A stretch of 64,000 bases of DNA from Vibrio sp. Y2-5 (GTDB lineage Bacteria; Pseudomonadota; Gammaproteobacteria; Enterobacterales; Vibrionaceae): positions 389,884-453,883 of the forward strand of contig NZ_JACVEG010000003.1 of NCBI RefSeq assembly GCF_014596725.1, written 5' to 3'. The notes beneath the pieces are model-generated. The model was not told where the DNA came from and did no database searches. It worked only from the letters and a program-made list of their open reading frames with translations. Positions 62,248 through 64,000 of the stretch are shown one piece after another. Numbering within the stretch: position 1 is the first letter of the stretch; each line of letters opens with the position of its first letter. Position numbers and translations under genes: made by a program.

Positions 62248-62691
62248 CTATTCCTTGATATCCGTTAACAACCCGACTTTTGGTATACCGGCTCGACTTA
62301 ATTCATCTAACACAAGTACCACTTCTGCATACGGTGTGGCAGCATCACCGCCCACGGCGACAGGAGAATTTGGCTTAAGTGATAGCTCTGCTTTCACTCT
62401 GACAATAATGTCTTGTAGTGATAACCCTCGCTGAACCTCTTCATTGTTAACGCTCAACCCTAAGTTACCTTCTTTATCAATTTCTACAATGATAAAGCTC
62501 GCATCACTATCCCCAGCCATCTCAGACGCTGGTTTAGCCGTTGATGTTTTAGGTAACTCTACATCGACACCTTGCGTAACAAACGGTGATGTGACCATAA
62601 AAATAATAAGCAACACCAGCATAACGTCGATGTAAGGTACAACGTTGATTTCAGCGGTGAGTTTACGCTTTTTTGGCTGATAACCGGCCAT
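62248..62691 (-). CDS. tolR: Tol-Pal system protein TolR
   Basis: TolR is the ExbD-type partner of TolQ in the proton channel. The 147-residue protein has the membrane helix 'PYIDVMLVLLIIFMVTSPFV' with the essential Asp, and a periplasmic ExbD domain ending 'RAGIPKVGLLTDI'. It follows tolQ by 3 bases. Confidence 0.96.
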   Translation of the reverse strand: MAGYQPKKRKLTAEINVVPYIDVMLVLLIIFMVTSPFVTQGVDVELPKTSTAKPASEMAGDSDASFIIVEIDKEGNLGLSVNNEEVQRGLSLQDIIVRVKAELSLKPNSPVAVGGDAATPYAEVVLVLDELSRAGIPKVGLLTDIKE

Positions 62692-62694
62692 TGA

Positions 62695-63378
62695 TTATTC
62701 CCTACCCGCCATTGCTTGACGGTGTAAAATGCTATGGAATTCTTCAGAAAACGTTGCGTAAGCGTGCTCTAACTTGCCAACCGTATTGCTTAAACGGTTG
62801 TATGCCATTACCGCAGGAATGGCTGCAAACAGACCCATTGCTGTCGCAACCAACGCTTCAGCGATACCCGGCGCAACCATTGCTAATGTTGCTTGCTTTA
62901 CTGCGCCTAACGCAATGAACGCATGCATAATACCCCAAACCGTACCAAACAATCCGATATAAGGGCTGATTGAGCCCACCGTTGCTAGGAATGGTAAGTT
63001 TGTTTCCAGCTCTTCTACTTCGCGTGCCACAGAAACACGCATAGCTCGCCCGGTACCTTCCATCACGAAGTCTGGTGAATCAGAGTTGGTTTTGCGTAGG
63101 CGAGCGAATTCAGTGAAACCTGAGTAGAAGATTTCTTCTGTACCCATAATCTCATCTTTACGTTTTTTCACATCTTGATAGAGAACGGCTAAATCTGTAC
63201 CTGACCAAAACTTGTCTTCAAACGCTTCAGCATCTCTCGTAGCCTGTGACAAAACTTTATAGCGCTTGATAATCATCGCCCACGAAACAATCGACATTCC
63301 CAAAAGAATAAGCATGACCATTTTGACTAACAAACTGGCCTGAAGGAAAAGGTCGAGAATTGAAATATCAGCTTGCAC
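62695..63378 (-). CDS. tolQ: Tol-Pal system protein TolQ
   Basis: TolQ is the ExbB/MotA-type channel protein that powers TolA. The 227-residue protein has three membrane helices, with '[20 protein letters not shown]' and '[20 protein letters not shown]'. It overlaps ybgC by 11 bases. Confidence 0.96.
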   Translation of the reverse strand: MQADISILDLFLQASLLVKMVMLILLGMSIVSWAMIIKRYKVLSQATRDAEAFEDKFWSGTDLAVLYQDVKKRKDEIMGTEEIFYSGFTEFARLRKTNSDSPDFVMEGTGRAMRVSVAREVEELETNLPFLATVGSISPYIGLFGTVWGIMHAFIALGAVKQATLAMVAPGIAEALVATAMGLFAAIPAVMAYNRLSNTVGKLEHAYATFSEEFHSILHRQAMAGRE

Positions 63379-63775
63379 AGTTGGTTAACTCCGAAATAAT
63401 TAATTGAGGCATGGCCTTAGGTCTCATCTTCTCATTGTCGATACATGCTACCTTAACTATTGCTTTACACAACACCTTGTTATCAGGATTGACGAGCTCC
63501 TGACAGAATATTAGCGATGCTTTCTTGAGTTCTGAAATAGTCGTGACAACGTTGAGCTGTTCGTCCAATCGAGCGCCTTGTATAAAATCAATGTCGGCAT
63601 GTCTGACAACAAATCCTATACGTTGTTCCAATAAAACTTGTTGGGATACACCGATGGCACGCAGCATTTCCGTACGAGCCCTTTCAAAGAATTTAAGGTA
63701 GTTCGAATGATAAACAACACCACCTGCATCCGTGTCTTCGTAGTAAATGGTGATTGGCCAATGAAACGCTTTCAT
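63368..63775 (-). CDS. ybgC: Acyl-CoA thioesterase YbgC
   Basis: YbgC is a hot-dog-fold thioesterase (4-hydroxybenzoyl-CoA thioesterase family) and the usual first gene of tol operons. The 135-residue protein has the active-site segment '[20 protein letters not shown]' and '[12 protein letters not shown]'. The overlap with tolQ makes coupling likely. Confidence 0.93.
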   Translation of the reverse strand: MKAFHWPITIYYEDTDAGGVVYHSNYLKFFERARTEMLRAIGVSQQVLLEQRIGFVVRHADIDFIQGARLDEQLNVVTTISELKKASLIFCQELVNPDNKVLCKAIVKVACIDNEKMRPKAMPQLIISELTNCAS

Positions 63776-63810
63776 AATTTTGGATTAATTGATTTACCGA
63801 ATGAGGTTTT

Positions 63811-63841
63811 ACTATAACGCAACTCGTCGTCGATAGTACAA
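63811..63841 (-). promoter_or_regulatory. Candidate promoter of the ybgC-tolQRAB-pal operon
   Basis: On the minus strand TTGTAC (63841-63836) precedes TATAGT (63816-63811) with a 19-base spacer, about 35 bases before ybgC. The spacer is long, so the match is weak. Confidence 0.35.
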
Positions 63842-63872
63842 GGGGGAATGAGTTAATTCGTAACAGTGTGTC

Positions 63873-63910
63873 AAAAAAATTAGCGCTACCTCAAAGAGAA
63901 AGCGCTAATT
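63873..63910 (-). terminator. Terminator before the ybgC promoter
   Basis: AATTAGCGCT (63878-63887) and AGCGCTAATT (63901-63910) form a 10-base stem with a 13-base loop; on the minus strand it ends in T7. It would close a minus-strand gene coming from the right edge. Confidence 0.8.
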
Positions 63911-63944
63911 CGTTTATTTCTTCACCAACCGTTATTTCAATCAC

Positions 63945-64000
63945 TTAAGCGAGAAGTCGTATCCCAGCGAAAATAACCAGTATTGGAAGTGAAATGTAAG
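63945..64000 (-). CDS. C-terminal end of a membrane protein, possibly YbgE (partial)
   Basis: A minus-strand frame enters at the right edge and ends in TAA (63947-63945) with the hydrophobic tail 'YISLPILVIFAGIRLLA'. A terminator follows 35 bases later, which supports a real gene end. In enterobacteria and vibrios cydAB-cydX-ybgE lies upstream of ybgC on the same strand, so YbgE is a guess from synteny only. Confidence 0.35.
   Translation of the reverse strand, partial: YISLPILVIFAGIRLLA

Noticed and set aside
1..64000. CRISPR arrays, insertion sequences or prophage genes
   Set aside because: No regularly spaced repeats, transposase or phage structural proteins were seen on either strand.

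Overview
The window looks like a chromosomal segment of a marine Vibrio (Vibrionaceae, Harveyi-clade-like). The identification rests on gene content and protein style: TfoX, a PanP-type aspartate decarboxylase, MotY, PsrA next to FadE, AlaE, FabV, and a ybgC-tolQRAB-pal-cpoB-nadA block. No insertion sequence, prophage or CRISPR array was seen. The species cannot be fixed from the sequence alone. Region 1 (1-18456) is a compact secondary flagellar cluster. A minus-strand operon runs flgBCDEFGHIJKL, motY, fliE, fliF, fliG and then an unusual flagellin-like gene that continues toward the left edge. A divergent plus-strand operon runs fliM, fliN, fliP, fliQ, fliR, flhB and ends at a strong terminator. 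The two share a 285-base control region with sigma70-like promoters. The set resembles lateral-type systems (motY beside fliE, no fliO), but it has a short, divergent FliM without a recognisable CheY-binding peptide, a FliG with altered torque-helix charges, a FlgJ without a peptidoglycan hydrolase, no flgA/flgM/flgN beside flgB, and no LafK-type regulator between motY and fliE. Region 2 (18487-20816) is a chromosomal copy of a plasmid-type segregation pair: an R1-like ParM actin and, downstream and overlapping it, a ParR-like protein with a long repetitive C-terminal extension. An A/C-rich upstream region could hold the centromere. Region 3 (20817-31361) is mostly backbone: metR with a tandem MetJ operator, a DUF4250 protein, a membrane protein, the YgiQ radical SAM protein, serC, a DUF945 protein, and a signalling pair made of a pseudo-receiver/cNMP/histidine kinase and a stand-alone receiver. 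An outer-membrane barrel protein follows. Region 4 (31370-41618) carries tfoX, an HDOD protein, lysO, a small periplasmic protein, panP, hexR, an iron-type alcohol dehydrogenase, grxA (with an OxyR-like site) and a YbjL-type transporter. Region 5 (41640-53658) carries fabV, fadE with psrA (and a PsrA-type palindrome), an orphan terminator that may end a small RNA, an OmpR-type two-component system, a PLP enzyme, a DUF1496 protein, an alpha carbonic anhydrase, an SGNH hydrolase, gltS, tRNA-Ser(GGA) and alaE. Region 6 (53917-64000) holds a hybrid histidine kinase, a UPF0149 protein, nadA and the Tol-Pal envelope operon, and the window ends in the tail of a membrane protein, possibly YbgE. The most unusual features are the reduced flagellar system with its in-operon flagellin-like protein, and the ParM/expanded-ParR pair directly beside it.
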